DNA of 64,000 bases from Micrasema longulum. Its lineage: Eukaryota > Arthropoda > Insecta > Trichoptera > Brachycentridae. Below are positions 12,560 through 24,800 of this stretch, one piece after another. Numbering within the stretch: position 1 is the first letter of the stretch; each line of letters begins with the position of its first letter. The notes under the pieces are model-generated. The model was given only the letters and a program-made list of their open reading frames with translations. It was not told the DNA's origin and searched no databases. Both the position numbers and the translations under genes were made by a program. The stretch lies in assembly GCA_022494885.1 (NCBI GenBank), contig JAGVSM010002894.1, forward strand, positions 417,905 through 481,904, read 5' to 3'.

Positions 12560-14240
12560 AATGTACATATTTTTTTTTTCCAGATTGATGTAAGTCAATT
12601 TTTAGACAAATCATAAAACATATACAGCTTACCTTACTTGACCCCCATGACTGAACTGTACGAAAAACACGGTAGTTTGGCGATTCGGTAATTTTTTTAC
12701 ACAAAACTGCACAGGAAAACACCAGATACAAAAAATGCTGACATACACAAATACAATACCAGACAATAACACTACCACATTAAAAAAGCAAGAAAAAATG
12801 CATGACAGTAAAAAATATTATACTATACAATGGATTTAAACACTGCAATGACTTACCAACTATTTGAAAATTTATACTGAGAAAAAAATATACAATCAAT
12901 ATTAAGGAGCACATGATGACTACACTTACCAGACGACACATACATGACTTGAATGTAATATGCTAATCCCAAGGGGTTTTTTCGGCGGTAATGACTCGAG
13001 TCGATAAGAAGACCCTCGGTCTTTAAAACGGTTTTTGGGTGTATGGGGGGAGTGCTTTCACTTATGGATACTGGCGGACATAGACCGCGATTACAGTGGG
13101 AAGTTATCTTTAATTGTCAATAAAGTAAAATTAAGTTTTTTTTTTTTTAATGTAAATATTTGTACGCACAAATTTACTGTCTTTGTCAGCACCATCTAAT
13201 TGAACACGTTTTAAATTTAAAAACTCGTAAAAATATGCGCATTTGAAGAGTACACGGCAAAAACAGGATCATTGCATTTTTTCGATTTTAGGGATATTAG
13301 TGCCATTTTTTTTCCGGAATGAATTTAATACAAAATAATATTCAAAACTAACAACGTGTGGCTCTCTGTCTAATAAATTGCTGGAAATAAATATGGGGTC
13401 ACGGCTGGCAAAAAAAGACAAAATGTGACCATTGCTCGTGTTTTTATCATTAAGAGAAATGTTTTTTTTTATTATATAAAGTAGATATTTGTATTTTTTT
13501 TCTGTTAATCTAAGTAAAAATATAAATTAGATTAATTAAATACCTATTTATTAACTAAATAAATCCAGTTTTTCCCAAACAAGGTTTTTATTTTAAATAA
13601 ATAGAAAAAAATGTTTTTAACAACTATTTTTTTTTCTTTCACCGACCGGTTTCAAAGCAAACAAGCTTCTTAAACCTTGACGAAGAAGCTTGTATGCTTT
13701 GAAACCGGTCGGTGGAAAAAAATAAAAAATTAGAGGTTAAAAACCAAGTACTTTTATTTATTTTATTATAATGAATAACTAAGTTAGTGCTTCAAATAAG
13801 AAATTTATATGAGTATTTGAGTTATTAGTCAAATATTGTAATAAAAACCAACTGGTCCTAAAAGAAGTTTAAAAGTTGGAAAATTGTTTTCAGGCGTTGC
13901 CTAGTATGTGAAATTATTCAGTCAGATGAATCTCTTCACACTAATAAAGGTTTCAGCTCTTTAACTTCACTAAAATTAACAAATGGAAGAATTGAAGCAA
14001 TATGGATGTTCAAACATCGGCAAAATTGTCAATGTTACACAGAGTGTTAAGTGGCCACTTAAACCAGCCAATGACAGGTCATAAGCCCTGTAAATACCTA
14101 GACTTCTATATTCCCCTTTAAACGTATTCTCCATCCGTGTTGTAATTTGTTAATTTATATGAGGTTTTTATTCTTCGTTTTGCTCTCCCGTAAAATTTGT
14201 CAATGAGCCCGTTCTTGCCGTGTACCTTTCATTTTGGTAT
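12560..14240. other. Non-coding stretch with foldback and repeat fragments
   Basis: No gene is seen. At 13640-13712 is a short foldback: caccgaccggtttcaaagca and its inverse tgctttgaaaccggtcggtg surround cttgacgaagaagc. At 13900-14165 lies a minus-strand copy of dispersed repeat D (gccaatgacaggtcataagccc, then tctccatccgtgttgtaatttg). A partial MITE C end (tacagtgggaagttatc) is at 13092-13125. Confidence 0.55.
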
Positions 14241-14310
14241 AGGGAATTAGATTTTACTTTATAGACAATTGAAGATACTCATTAGCTTCTTATTGTAATC
14301 GGGGTCGTGG
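14238..14310. repeat. MITE C end fragment
   Basis: The sequence gattttactttatagacaattgaagatac ending in ttattgtaatcgggg matches one end of the MITE family seen complete at 47106-47347. Confidence 0.6.
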
Positions 14311-14324
14311 AAAAATTAAGTAAG

Positions 14325-15281
14325 TATTTTATTTATTTATTTATTGACAATTTATATACATATACAATAAATATACATATAAGGGCGGGCATATTGCCTT
14401 AAGGCAATTTCTTCCTACCTACCCAAACCGTTCAGTTTGAAAAATTATAAATACATGGACATATTGAATCTTACAATTTTATACAAAAATTAAAAGCAAA
14501 GATTAACAAAAATAAATATATGTATAAAAAAAATTACACTTTACTATGAAGAGAGGAGAGGAGATGGGAAGGAAAGAAGAAGGATAAAGGAACAATTTAA
14601 ATATTTAGATAGTGACATTTCAATCTCGACTTAAATGTAAATAAAGAAGGGGCGTCTCTAACATTAGTGGGTAGATTATTCCACAATCGAGCGGCTACTA
14701 CTGTGAAAGAGGAGGCAAAAAAATTAGAGCGATGACAGGGTATTAAAAGGGTTCTCTCGTTACTAGAACGAAGAGATAGTCCGTGTTGTGAAAGAGGTTG
14801 GATGAGCTCTCTCAGATAAACAGGCGAAGTGGGATTATTTAAAATATTGTGAAGAAGTGATAGAATGTGAATGTTTCTTCTATACCTGATACTGAGCCAG
14901 TGTAGTTGCGTGCGATACTCGGTTATGTGGTCAAATTTGTGAAGATCAAAGATATAATGTATACAAATATTCTGCAATCGTTCTAACTTATCAAGCAATT
15001 CAGAGTTAGCATCTGGATAACATACATCCGCGTAGTCAAGGAGTGGAAGAAGTAAGCTCTGGACTAATGTTTGCTTAACATTAATTGGCAAGAAATTCTG
15101 TAATCTTTTAAGTGAGTGCAAACTGCTATAAAGTTTACGACTAACTTCGTTAACCTGATCGTGCCACTCTAAATGCTTATTAATGATAATACCTAAGTTT
15201 TTGACTGAAGTCATGAATGGAATTTCTGTACCATCTATTTTGAAAAGAGGAAGTGTAATAAGCTGATTAGATTGTTTTTAA
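14325..15281 (-). mobile_element. LINE 3' end with reverse-transcriptase C-terminal frame
   Basis: A 205-residue frame (14597-15214) begins with V-K-N-L-G-I-I-I-N and includes L-L-L-P-L-L-D-Y-A-D-V-C-Y and W-N-N-L-P-T-N-V-R-D, the region after the polymerase core in jockey/CR1-type non-LTR elements. Coding similarity extends upstream to about 15280. The 3' end is an AATA microsatellite (tttatttatttatt on the plus strand, 14331-14344). The copy is 5'-truncated but its remaining frame is open, so it is young. Its 5' junction falls at the stop codon of the FLYWCH exon at 15283. Confidence 0.82.
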
Positions 15282-15282
15282 T

Positions 15283-15479
15283 TCAGGAAGTATGGTCATG
15301 GTCGTCATTCAAATATGTGATAACATCATTGGTTGTATATAAAAATGATTTACACCCGGCGTACCCTCTGTAGCACACCCAGCGTTTCTTCGCCATCCCT
15401 TTATAGTTGTGTTTGAGAATATACCTTCCTCCCATGTATAACAAACAAGGCTTTCCCTTCTGAGTCATAACATAGCGAG
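15283..15479 (-). CDS. FLYWCH zinc-finger terminal exon abutting a LINE
   Basis: The acceptor catattttag (15480-15489) is followed by two bases and 64 codons to TGA. G-G-R-Y is at 16-19, K-K-R-W-V-C at 30-35, Cys 42, and the ligand pair is H-D-H at 60-62 rather than H-N-H. The stop is followed at once by LINE sequence, so the original 3' UTR and poly(A) signal have been displaced or replaced. The last residues (H-T-S) could have been altered by the insertion. The remaining domain is intact. Confidence 0.88.
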
Positions 15480-15689
15480 CTAAAATATGAAAAAATTAAC
15501 ACGCTTAAAAATCCATTCTCGCTGATACAATTACAATGGAAATAGGAATGGATATAGGAGAAGGAAATATGGATGCTTAGGCATTTATAAGGCATATTAT
15601 CTGTCATTTGTAATTTTGGATTCCCGCAAAAACGGCCATTCCTTCGGCCACGTCCCTAATACGTCACGACTTATGTTTATTTGTTCCTC

Positions 15690-16685
15690 GCCATTTATTT
15701 TTATTTTATTTATTTAATAGCATAATTATACATTTTTACAATTTAAAAAAATTTCACTTGTTATATTTTTACTAAAATCCCACCAAGCCACTTTTTGTAG
15801 CTTGTTGGTGAAGATCATATTTATACTGACTTAATAATATTATTTAAATTTATAAAAACAATGAATAACAGATAAAAATTAACAGCCGGAAAGATCAGAA
15901 TAAACATGTTTATACAAATAATAATATATAAATTTATTTTTTTAATACAAGAAAATATATGAAAAATTAAAATATTTACACCTAAGCTACTATTCATAAA
16001 TAAACTCTTGATCGAGTAGCCACTCTCTTATTTTGCTCTTGTTACAATGTGAGTTAAATTTAAGTTCTTTTGGTAATAAATTCTAGGTACTAAATATTTG
16101 AGAGTTCTATTTCCATATTTATTACATACTTTTGGTACTACCAAGCCGTCATTAGACGTGAAGCGTGTATTATGGTTATGTTTGAGAGGAAACTTGAATG
16201 AATTACTATTAAATTGTTCCAAAATGATGCAAAGCCACAGTAGTCCTCGAACTGGCAGAGTTTTGATTGTTTTGTGCAGGAGATCATTATTACTTCTTTG
16301 TTCGTAAATCTCTGCAGGTACAATTCGCTTAACTATAGGATACTGTAGACCCTGGATCATTTTAATATTAGTTTTAGTCGAATGTCCCCACAACTTTATA
16401 CCATATCTTATTATTGATTCTACTAAAGAAAAATAAATAATATAAATAAATAGATAACTTATAAAAAATACTCACAAGAGTCCGCAATCGATCACAAAGT
16501 TTAAATATATGACGATCCCATTTAAAATTATGATCAATAAAAATACCCAAATACTTATACTTCTCCACAAATTCTATGAGTTCCCAATTACAAGTGTTAG
16601 AAATACCATCATGCAAGCAATTTGTGCAATGAGCAATAATATTAGGCAAAACATATTTTTTGGCATGAGGAGATTTTATGTATAA
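15690..16685 (-). pseudogene. Degraded LINE reverse-transcriptase fragment
   Basis: Two overlapping minus-strand frames carry polymerase-downstream motifs: F-V-E-K-Y-K-Y-L-G-I-F-I-D (16374-16649) and, after a frameshift near 16430 (followed in the other frame by I-K-M-I-Q-G-L-Q), R-F-T-S-N-D-G-L-V-V-P-K and Y-G-N-R-T-L-K-Y-L-V-P. The 3' end is a tttatttattta-type tail at about 15700. The frame is broken by an indel and a short insertion, so it is inactive. Confidence 0.75.
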
Positions 16686-17329
16686 GCATTGAATTTTGTT
16701 TCAAAAATTATAACGAATCTTAACGTCACAATGACGAAGGCCAAACATGTCGCGTTTTTCTTGCAACGTATTTTTATTAAATTTATTTTTTACATATATG
16801 TATGTAAAACATTTCTTCACAATATCCATATTGATTTTGAAAATACAAATAATTATTCTAAATCCTTTTCATATATTTTAATCAGTATTCGTAGTATGCG
16901 ATATTTCCCTTTTGTGCAAATAAACGCCTCTACAAAAACGCGACCAGAAAGGCCTTGACAAAAATTATAAATAACAAAAAACACTGCCACTAATAAGTTA
17001 AAAAAACATATTTTTTTTACCCGGCAGTATTTCTTTATTAATTCATAATTGAAAAGAAAAATATTATCCGATTGTGAACTCATGAGGGTTATAACGATTG
17101 TTTATTTATTTTGATTGATTTTATCACTTATTTAGTAAATGTAATGCTTTCATAGAGAAACGCCCAATATAAGAGTTAACAATATGAACAACGAAATACT
17201 GTTAAAATTGCTTTATTGTATTATAAGTACATAAGAATGCATTATAGAAAATACACAACAAATTCCAGTGTTCTTACATATTACAACAATACATTTTTCT
17301 TTTGTGACCTTTAAGAGTACTTAATATCC

Positions 17330-17430
17330 TGGATAAATATATTAAGTTCTCCAAAACAAAAGCCATTCTCAGGAGAAATATTCAAAATTATATTTTGACT
17401 GGGGGAGAGTCTATTACATCCCAAAAAAGA
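17330..17430 (+). repeat. Fragment shared with the LINE piece at 33.5 kb
   Basis: The stretch aagttctccaaaacaaaagcc, followed by attctcaggagaaatattc, is a diverged copy of 33518-33590 (ttcttcaaaacgaaagcc and attttcaggagaagtgc). No open frame remains. Confidence 0.5.
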
Positions 17431-18029
17431 TAAGGAAATAAATTATATTAAAAAAATTCCAGGAGTGTTAAAAGTGTTTCTAATAAAAGAAACGTTTCTA
17501 TACTATAAATGAATTATTGGAAGATCCAATTTGATAAATTAAAATGTATTAAATATAATTAATGTAAGCAATAGATACCCTAATAATTTATAATGTTTTA
17601 ACTGTTTTTGTTTTATTAACTTTTTTATTTATTTGTTTTTTTTTCTTCTTTTTTTTTTCTTTTGTATTTTTTATTAAGTTTTGGCTAGACTGTAAGAATT
17701 TGCTAGTGGTAATAAGTCCGCAATTTAACTATGTAAACTTTTGTTTTTATTTTTGTATTTATCACATTGTATGTTATGGATAATATTTTTTATTATTATT
17801 ATGGTGAACACATCTCACTGCGTGTTGTTCAGGTTGAGATACAAAATTATTTTTTTTGTATTTTTAAGTTAAATGCATGCTTCCACTTTTCATTATGTTG
17901 TATTCCAACTCGACACAGGTCTTTTAGTCTCGTGGAGTTGGAGATTCGTTACTATTTCTCGAATTATATTATGTACTGTTGTTGTAAATAAATATAGGCA
18001 ATAAGATATAATATCTTTAATATACAGAG

Positions 18030-18250
18030 TGTTCTTTAAACCCTGTCACATCCGAAACCACGATGATCAGTATGGGCAAGAAGACATATAAGCATATTAA
18101 AAAATATATTTAGAACGACCAAATTTAAAAAAAATATATATTTAAAAAAAACATATGGTTGCGTACTTCTGCAGGGGAGAAGCGAGAGGGGCGCCGCCGC
18201 GCGGTTGACGGTATATCAGACTCCCCCCTCCCCACTCCTCGGCCACTTTT
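18030..18250 (+). repeat. Half copy of foldback MITE F
   Basis: It begins tttaaaccctgtcacatccg and contains gatgatcagtatgggcaaga and gcgtacttctgcaggggaga, matching the left arm of the complete element at 34139-34492. The right arm is missing. Confidence 0.7.
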
Positions 18251-18539
18251 ATGTTAAATGCATCTTCAAATTATTACAACAAATTTTTGTTCAATACTCA
18301 GTCTTTATTGAGATCCCAGATACCTAAGTTTAGTCTAAATTTGAAATGGCGTAATCTGCCGGTATAAAAGTAATTATATTTTAGTTGGATAAAACTTTTG
18401 AGTATATTTTTTAACAGCAATACCATTAAAAAATATTGTTTTTATCTAACTTATGTTTTTTTTTTTTTATTACTGCCCGATCAAAAAAAATCATTCATTT
18501 TAAAATGGCGAAATCGTATGATTTCCTATTTTTGCGTTC

Positions 18540-19045
18540 ATAATGGAGTTCTGGTACCAACCCTAATGTATGGAAGCGAAGCATGGAGTTGGAAAAAAAG
18601 GGACGAAAGTAGACTGAATGCTGTTGAAATGCGATCCCTCAGGCGAATGTGCGAAAAAACAATGTATGATAGGTGCCCTAATGTCGAAATTAGAGCAGAA
18701 TGCAAGGCTGAGTTAAGCATTATCGACAAAATTAAGAAAGGTCTTTTGCGATGGTTCGGTCATGTGGAGCGAATGAATGATGAAAGAACGGCTAAAAAGA
18801 TTTATGATGCGAATGTGTCTGGTTGTAGAAGTCGAGGAAGGCCGAGAAAGACATGGCATGATCAAGTACAACAAATTCTTGAAAGTGGTCATGTGAAAAG
18901 TCGGAATAATCGACGTGCGTGCATGAGAAGATGTATGAATGTGAAGGAAGCAAAGGAAGTGTGCCAGGACAGAGTGGTGTGGCGTTCTATCCTCTCTGCC
19001 TACCCCTCCGGGGAAATGGCGTGATGGTTAGTTAGTTAGTTAGTT
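18540..19045 (+). pseudogene. RTE-type LINE C-terminal fragment with (TTAG)n tail
   Basis: The frame reads P-T-L-M-Y-G-S-E-A-W-S-W, then N-A-V-E-M-R-S-L-R-R-M-C, L-L-R-W-F-G-H-V-E-R-M, G-R-P-R-K-T-W-H-D and ends R-S-I-L-S-A-Y-P-S-G-E-M-A. This is the 3' part of an RTE-type non-LTR element. A (ttag)n microsatellite follows the stop at 19025-19043, the usual 3' end of such copies. About 160 residues are uninterrupted, so the insertion is fairly recent. Shorter relatives lie at 58.3 kb and, inverted, at 49.3 and 60.6 kb. Confidence 0.85.
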
Positions 19046-19105
19046 CGTTTTACTTTAAGTCCACTTTCGTTAAATATTACATATTAAACATATTTTTAAA
19101 GCGAC

Positions 19106-19317
19106 TTAAAAGTTTTCAATACCAGAATCATGGTTATGCTCATTTTTCACAAGTGTCACAACATCATACACAGTATACAAAGATGATCTGCAACCGGTAT
19201 AGGATTTATAGCACACCCAACGTTTCTTTAGCTTGCCTTTATAACGTTGATCCATTATATATCTTGACCCCATGTGCACGATGCAAGGCCTTCCTTGTTG
19301 GGACCGCACAAAAGTAA
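19106..19317 (-). CDS. FLYWCH zinc-finger terminal exon
   Basis: The acceptor ataatttctag (19318-19328) is followed by two bases and 69 codons to TAA. Q-Q-G at 6-8, G-S-R-Y at 16-19 (Ser in place of the second Gly), K-K-R-W-V-C at 30-35, Cys 42 and H-N-H at 60-62, followed by D-S-G-I-E-N-F. All zinc ligands are present. The LINE tail at 18.54-19.04 kb ends 60 bp beyond its stop codon, on the opposite strand. Confidence 0.9.
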
Positions 19318-19474
19318 CTAGAAATTATCACAAACAATATATGAGGAAACCTTCAACGAAAAATTAAAATTAATCAAATTTCCAATGTTTTATGTCAGCA
19401 TGAAATTTCAAAGAGAACTGCGAGTTTATATGTATTATGACCTCTAAAAAAATGTCTTATTTTTTTTATTTATA

Positions 19475-19890
19475 GTTGAACGTAGTTGTGTAGAAAGCAG
19501 CCAGTCCACAATTTTGAAAAAAAAATAGATATCGGTATTATCGGGTGCAGTAAGGGTCAATTCTATGTTGTGCTAAACCCAGCCAGACGCTTACATAAAA
19601 AAACTGTAATAATCACCTGCCTGCATTTCTCTATTTGCAGAAAACACCTACAGGACTAAAAATATTTTACGATACTTAAAAGATCATTCAAACTAGTTAA
19701 GTACGTAGTTAGATTCTTGTTTGTAATATAAAAAAAAACTAATTTATTCATTGTTTATAATTTGTCAAAGTCAAAAACATTCCAACTGTTGTGTGGATTT
19801 GATTATGTACTCTTTTCACAAAGGTGCTATTATCTCAGCTTCACTTTTCTATGGCTGGCTGCTTTCTGCGTAACTACGTTCAATTGATGC
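19475..19890. mobile_element. MITE G with terminal inverted repeats
   Basis: The left end (ttgaacgtagttgtgtagaaagcagccag, 19478-19506) and the right end (ctggctgctttctgcgtaactacgttcaa, 19855-19883) are inverted repeats. The 415-bp interior has no coding capacity. A related copy lacking a clear left end is at 45.29-45.55 kb. Both copies sit in the intron just upstream of a FLYWCH exon. Confidence 0.72.
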
Positions 19891-19919
19891 ATGCTTTTTA
19901 TTCTATACAATCTACTTTT

Positions 19920-20880
19920 ATAATTTTAATAACGTTATAACGAACTTTCCAAAAAAGAGGATAGCTCTTGTGCTTGGAAAGTGACTTACACTGTTATATT
20001 TATTCAGTAATTTGAAGTTATATAATTTCATTATATACGAAATAAATGAAAAGATACGAAATATAAAGAAAAACAGAAAATTACATTTAAGTAATACTAA
20101 TTAAAATAGAAAGCTGTTTTTAATCGGGTTTAAAAAAATTTTTAAATTGACTTTCAGTTTATTGACTGATATACTTGTATTAGTTTTAATAATTTTGAGT
20201 TCATTGTGGAAATTTTTGTATTTTTTTATTTCTTTGAAAACAAAACTATTTTGACCGTGACTTGTATGGAACTTAGGGATTTTGATGTCATTTTGGTATC
20301 TGAGTGACTAATTTATCTGAAATGAGTTTATTTTTTCTTCTTTGTAAATTTAGATAATAGAATTTATTTTGTAAATAATGTCTACTGAATGAACTTAAAA
20401 TAATTTATATATATTTTCCGTGTTGAATGTTGAGGGTTTCTTTAAAATTACTTAGATAATTAATCTTTGTACCATTTTAAGAGGGTTTAATATATTGGCA
20501 TATGCGCCACCCTGTCTAACAATACCCAATTGTAATGAAGATTGTACAATTGAGTAATATGCCAGTACTAAATTATTGATTCTTAAAATATTCCTTAATC
20601 TAATAAATATGTACATAAATTTTCTAATACATTTACTAGTTCGGTAATTTTTCTTTCCATTTTAAGTTTTAGTCAATGTACACACCAAGATATTTAATAT
20701 CATCACATTAAACATTGCGTTCACGACTCTAGGTTTCAAATCTTTGAAGGTGGATATATTCAGTTCTCTTTCCGATTCCTCTTCTACAGTTGATGAGTTG
20801 ACTCTTTATCAGCCATTCTAGGGTCTGCAGAGTACAGGAATGACTTATAGCTGCAAATTGCCCTTCCGCAAGTGTAATAT
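19920..20880 (-). pseudogene. Strongly decayed LINE fragment
   Basis: The segment starts with family-B 3'-end sequence (aacgaactttccaaaaaagaggatagctcttgtgcttggaaagtgac) and, read on the minus strand at about 20680, gives a broken D-I-K-Y-L-G-V-Y-I-D-like motif of a reverse-transcriptase C-terminus. No frame above 60 residues survives. Confidence 0.5.
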
Positions 20881-20889
20881 GGATGACTC

Positions 20890-22300
20890 CAATCAGCACT
20901 ATACAAAAACCAACAAGTAAGAAAATTTTGGTTGTGTTTTACGTTTTAGGAGATTATTTTCACCGTATTATGGTTCCGAACACAAGGGGAAGTAAACGAG
21001 GTTATCTCCAATTAAAGTAAAATATCATTTTAAATACGGTAATGTGTATATTTTAATGATTTTTTCATTTGACTCATGTTCAATTCCACGTTACTGACGA
21101 AGATATTTTTTAAACATATACAAATACTTATTTTAGTCTAGTCTAGATTATGAGACTCAAGGTATCTGTCAAAAAATTAACACTAGATTTTGGCGTCTAT
21201 GGATATTTCAAAATTTAGAAGATAAATTTTTTCATCGATCGAATTCACAAATTTTTGCATTTTTTTCTGTTGAGACAAGCTAGGTTTTTTTTGTCCTTAC
21301 TCTGTCCTTCATCCCACCTTATATTTATCAATGAAAATACGATTTAAACCGACGCGACGTGCGTCCAGCTCTAAGTATACCGGACTGGAAAAAAAATGAA
21401 TACATCATTAGAATTATTTCGACGTGCTACCGTCGCGTCGGCCGTGCCAATACAAATTTTAAGAAGAAAGAAAGATTCCCAAAGTTTGATTAAATTTCAA
21501 TGAAAATGTAAATACTTTGAAGTGGTTCTTTAGACATTAAGAGTATTATTTTATCTGAGAATATGAAGTGATTTTTTAATGAAGTGTCGGTAACAGGCGC
21601 ACGCAGCATGACAGAAAAGGAATTTTCGCGAGCTTTTAGGGAGGTTCGTGCATTTATTTTTAAATGAGATTTTTTTCAATTTCAATCCCCTGATATATTT
21701 ACCTGACTATCTGTTTATGATTATTTATATTAATCTATATATTTTTACACTTTTAACAATTTTTTTTTTTTTAACAATAACTAAGTTCCCGCCAAGTTAC
21801 TTTCTGTGGCTTAACTAACAGTAGTTCAATCATCAGTAATATTGCTTCTGTTAGAATGATGCGAAGTGATGCTTCTAATATCTGCCCCTTAAATAGGTGC
21901 ATAGTCTGTATTCAATAAATTGTAGCAATTTGTGTAATTTTTATTGGTTTTTGATATATAAAAGGATCCTTATAAAAGGAAACAATGAAAAAAAAAGTTT
22001 TCTCAGAGTAAAGCCCTATGTAAAATATTGAATAATTAAGAAGTCTATCCAAATAAAATAAACAATGCTTTACATATGAAAACAGGAAGATAAACATAAT
22101 GCGACAACCAATTATTAGGAACGTTTGTACCAATGTTCAAAAAGTTTTGTAAATCGTAAAAGGTAAAACACAATGAAATAAGAAGCCCAAAAATATTTAT
22201 AATTCATTATTGCGCTGTTGGTAACATGTGAACCTTATAAACTTACTTAATAAATCATAAATAAAAAAACATTAAAAATATTTTAGACGCAAGCTCAGTA
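20890..22300. other. Gene-free stretch
   Basis: No coding or repeat head could be supported. Short GC-richer segments occur at 21345-21370 (gacgcgacgtgcgtccagc) and 21418-21450 (gacgtgctaccgtcgcgtcgg), which are partly inverse to each other and could form a weak hairpin. The rest is AT-rich. Confidence 0.35.
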
Positions 22301-22312
22301 CTTTCAGCTTTT

Positions 22313-22512
22313 TTATAAATGATTTGTGTGTCTATCGATATTAGTCGTTATGACATCGCTTCCTATAGTTTGCAGGGAAGCTCTGCAACCTTTGCTTGAC
22401 CTATAACACAGCCAACGTTTTTTTATCTTGAATTTATAACGAGAGTCCATTATGTATCTTCCTCCCTTATACGAAATAGCAGGATTTCCTGTTCTAGAAT
22501 AAATTGAACAAG
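22313..22512 (-). CDS. FLYWCH zinc-finger terminal exon with altered HxH
   Basis: The acceptor ctgtttgtttcag (22513-22525) is followed by two bases and 65 codons to TAA. G-G-R-Y is at 17-20 by position shift of one, K-K-R-W-L-C at 30-35 and Cys 42. The terminal ligand motif reads H-T-N-H (61-64), one residue longer than the usual H-N-H, which may change zinc geometry or use a different His. The upstream M in the open frame is intronic. It belongs to the same GGRY group as its left-hand neighbours. Confidence 0.87.
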
Positions 22513-22794
22513 CTGAAACAAACAGAAGAGTTAAAAAATACCGTTGTATTATATACATATCAAGTTTTTTGTAAGATGATAGAATCTCATAATAATTTAA
22601 TTTTATAAACTGATCATACGAAAATTGGTTTTTAATTCTACATCGTTTTTGAACTAAAAATACTTAAATAGAATTGTGTATTTGCTGAGAGATTTTATAG
22701 CTCATTTTACACTATTGTTCAAATCCACGCGGTAAGGCAAAATTAGTATAGATTGTGATTTATGAATAATCTTTTGTATTAATTTTATATTTAT

Positions 22795-22875
22795 TTAGCG
22801 GCTACTCTCAGGTAAAAAATCTTCAAAAGGAAATCGAATGGAGATTAGTCGGTTTCTTGGTGGACTGGTAATTGC
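22795..22875 (+). repeat. SINE family A, 5' extension only
   Basis: The sequence ggctactctcaggtaaaaaatc followed by ggaaatcgaatggagattag matches the leader of the SINE copies at 4.84, 36.06, 47.45 and 63.74 kb. The tRNA-like head is degraded. Confidence 0.5.
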
Positions 22876-23374
22876 GTTTTCCCAGTATTAAATAAATATA
22901 GTTTAAAAATATATAATATAAAAATATCAATTAACCCTATGTTCTTTTATCACGACGTGTGAATTTTCACCATGGTGTAAAATGGGCCTATTGGCTACAC
23001 AGAACAGATCTCGATTTAATTGCCATACACAGATGACCTTTGCATTAGGAGCAAAATACCCACAAGAATAACAGTCCCCATGGATAGTTGAGATATTTAA
23101 TGGTGTCAGAGTTATGTAGATTTTAGAGTTTTTTTAGGTGAACTGCCGATTTTCTACGTTTTTTCTTATTTAAAAAATACCGAAAAATCGTGACGCACAT
23201 TATTGTTTGTCATACTGGTATCTACATATGCTAGTGTTTTTATATACTCATATTTTTTTATTATTTTGTTTCTTTACAGAAACGTTTTGTATTTTCAATA
23301 CACTTTATATTTGAAGCACTAACTTTGCGCGTATATTTTGTTTACTATTTTTTTTTGTTTTTAATAAAAAAGAA

Positions 23375-23560
23375 ATATTTGCGTTCTTATGATTGACCTA
23401 AATATTTAATTTTGAGGGCCATTTTCAACGAGTTGTAAATAACTCACTATTAGGGATCAAGTTGGGGTAGAATGGGATTCGAAACGCGGACATTTGATAC
23501 GTGAGTCCGAGACACTAGCCACAGGACCACACCTATGTGATGCTCTAAAGTAGGTGCCGG
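23375..23560 (-). repeat. tRNA-derived SINE, family B
   Basis: On the minus strand the head is ggtcctgtggctagtgtctcgg with an A-box-like segment, and a degenerate B box at about 23478. The body cccaacttgatccctaatagtgagttatttacaactcgttgaaaat follows. Other copies are at 26.7, 27.9, 37.1 and 57.2 kb. Confidence 0.75.
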
Positions 23561-23959
23561 ACGAGATGAACGAGATACCTGTAAAGTTGGCAACTCCAAG
23601 GATCCAAGGAAGAAGCCTACACACTGATCACGTGGCCTTTTATATTCTTCACACCTCGTCACAACCTCACAAGATTCATGAATCTCGTCGAATCCATTTT
23701 ATTGTTACCTCCGCAAATAAATTTTACGAAACATAATTTTAGTGTTAATATCATAAAAATAAATCAGTTATATACATTCATTTAATTTATAATTAAATTG
23801 ATAAATAATCAAAAGTGTTCTATACTCACGCCAGTACAGTCCTTTTTAAATTATTGTATTATTGATTTATTTTAAAGAAAAAAACAGTCGACAATAATAA
23901 AGTAACATTAAAAAAAATACAGTTTAAAGACAGACCAGCAAAGTTTCTAAATAAGAATC

Positions 23960-24535
23960 ATATTTATTAATTAATTGTGTTACAACAAAAAGGGGTGTTT
24001 ATGTGTATTTGTATGAGAGTAAGTGTAGATGTGTGTTTATGTGTATTAAGTGTAGGAGTAAGTGTTGAGGTGTGTGTAAGTTTGAGCATCATTAAATAGT
24101 AAGTGTAATCGTATATCGGGACATTAAGATTAATTTTGGAGAGTAGGTTAAAAGAGTCTACTTTATTATTTAATAATTTATGTAAATAGCACAATTCAGA
24201 TACAGTGCGTTTATATTTAAGAGTAAAATATCCATTTGTTTGGCAGATTGGCTGTAAGTACAAAGCGTTTTATTGTTTTTATAATCTAGGTATTGTAATA
24301 ATTTTCGTTGAACATTTTCAATTCTTTCTATGTTTGTTATGTATTGTGGGCTCCACACAACGGATGGAAACTCCAAATTACTGCGTACAAAAGTGTTGTA
24401 TAAAGTTGTCAATGTATTTGGTTGTTTAAAAGGTTTGAAAATTCTTAAAATGAAGCCCAGCATTTGGTAAGCTTTTTCAGCAATAGAATTTATGTGAGAC
24501 CCAAACGGCAATCTATTATCAAGAACAACTCCTAA
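23960..24535 (-). pseudogene. LINE reverse-transcriptase C-terminal fragment
   Basis: The frame at 24170-24511 reads L-P-F-G-S-H-I-N-S-I-A-E-K-A-Y-Q-M-L-G-F and L-Y-N-T-F-V-R-S-N-L-E-F-P-S-V-V-W-S-P, typical of the segment after the polymerase domain. Upstream, V-L-D-N-R can still be read. The 3' part shifts frame near 24200 and ends in a tgtgt/gagtgt-rich low-complexity stretch. It is truncated and inactive. Confidence 0.78.
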
Positions 24536-24589
24536 TTATTGATGGTTCGCTAAGAAATGTTATGAGATACAAAGTAGGCTACGCGCGAG

Positions 24590-24800
24590 ATGTCGAATGA
24601 AAGACTTCAGTCGTACTCTTACTTCGGATTTTAGCCTATAGTACAGACGCGAGAGTGCATAGTACGCACGCCCATAGATCTACCTACAAAACGCACGGTA
24701 GAGCCATGACTATAGCTCTATAGGAGACATCCAAAGCTCGGCTACCACAACTGGCAACTCCGACAAAGAACAGTTACTGGTAGCCACAACTACATTAACG
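24590..24800. other. GC-richer unexplained segment
   Basis: About 200 bp with base composition unlike the surroundings (tctcctatagagctatagtc and similar short palindromic words). I see no protein motif and no repeat copy in this window. It may be the remnant of a mobile element. Confidence 0.3.
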
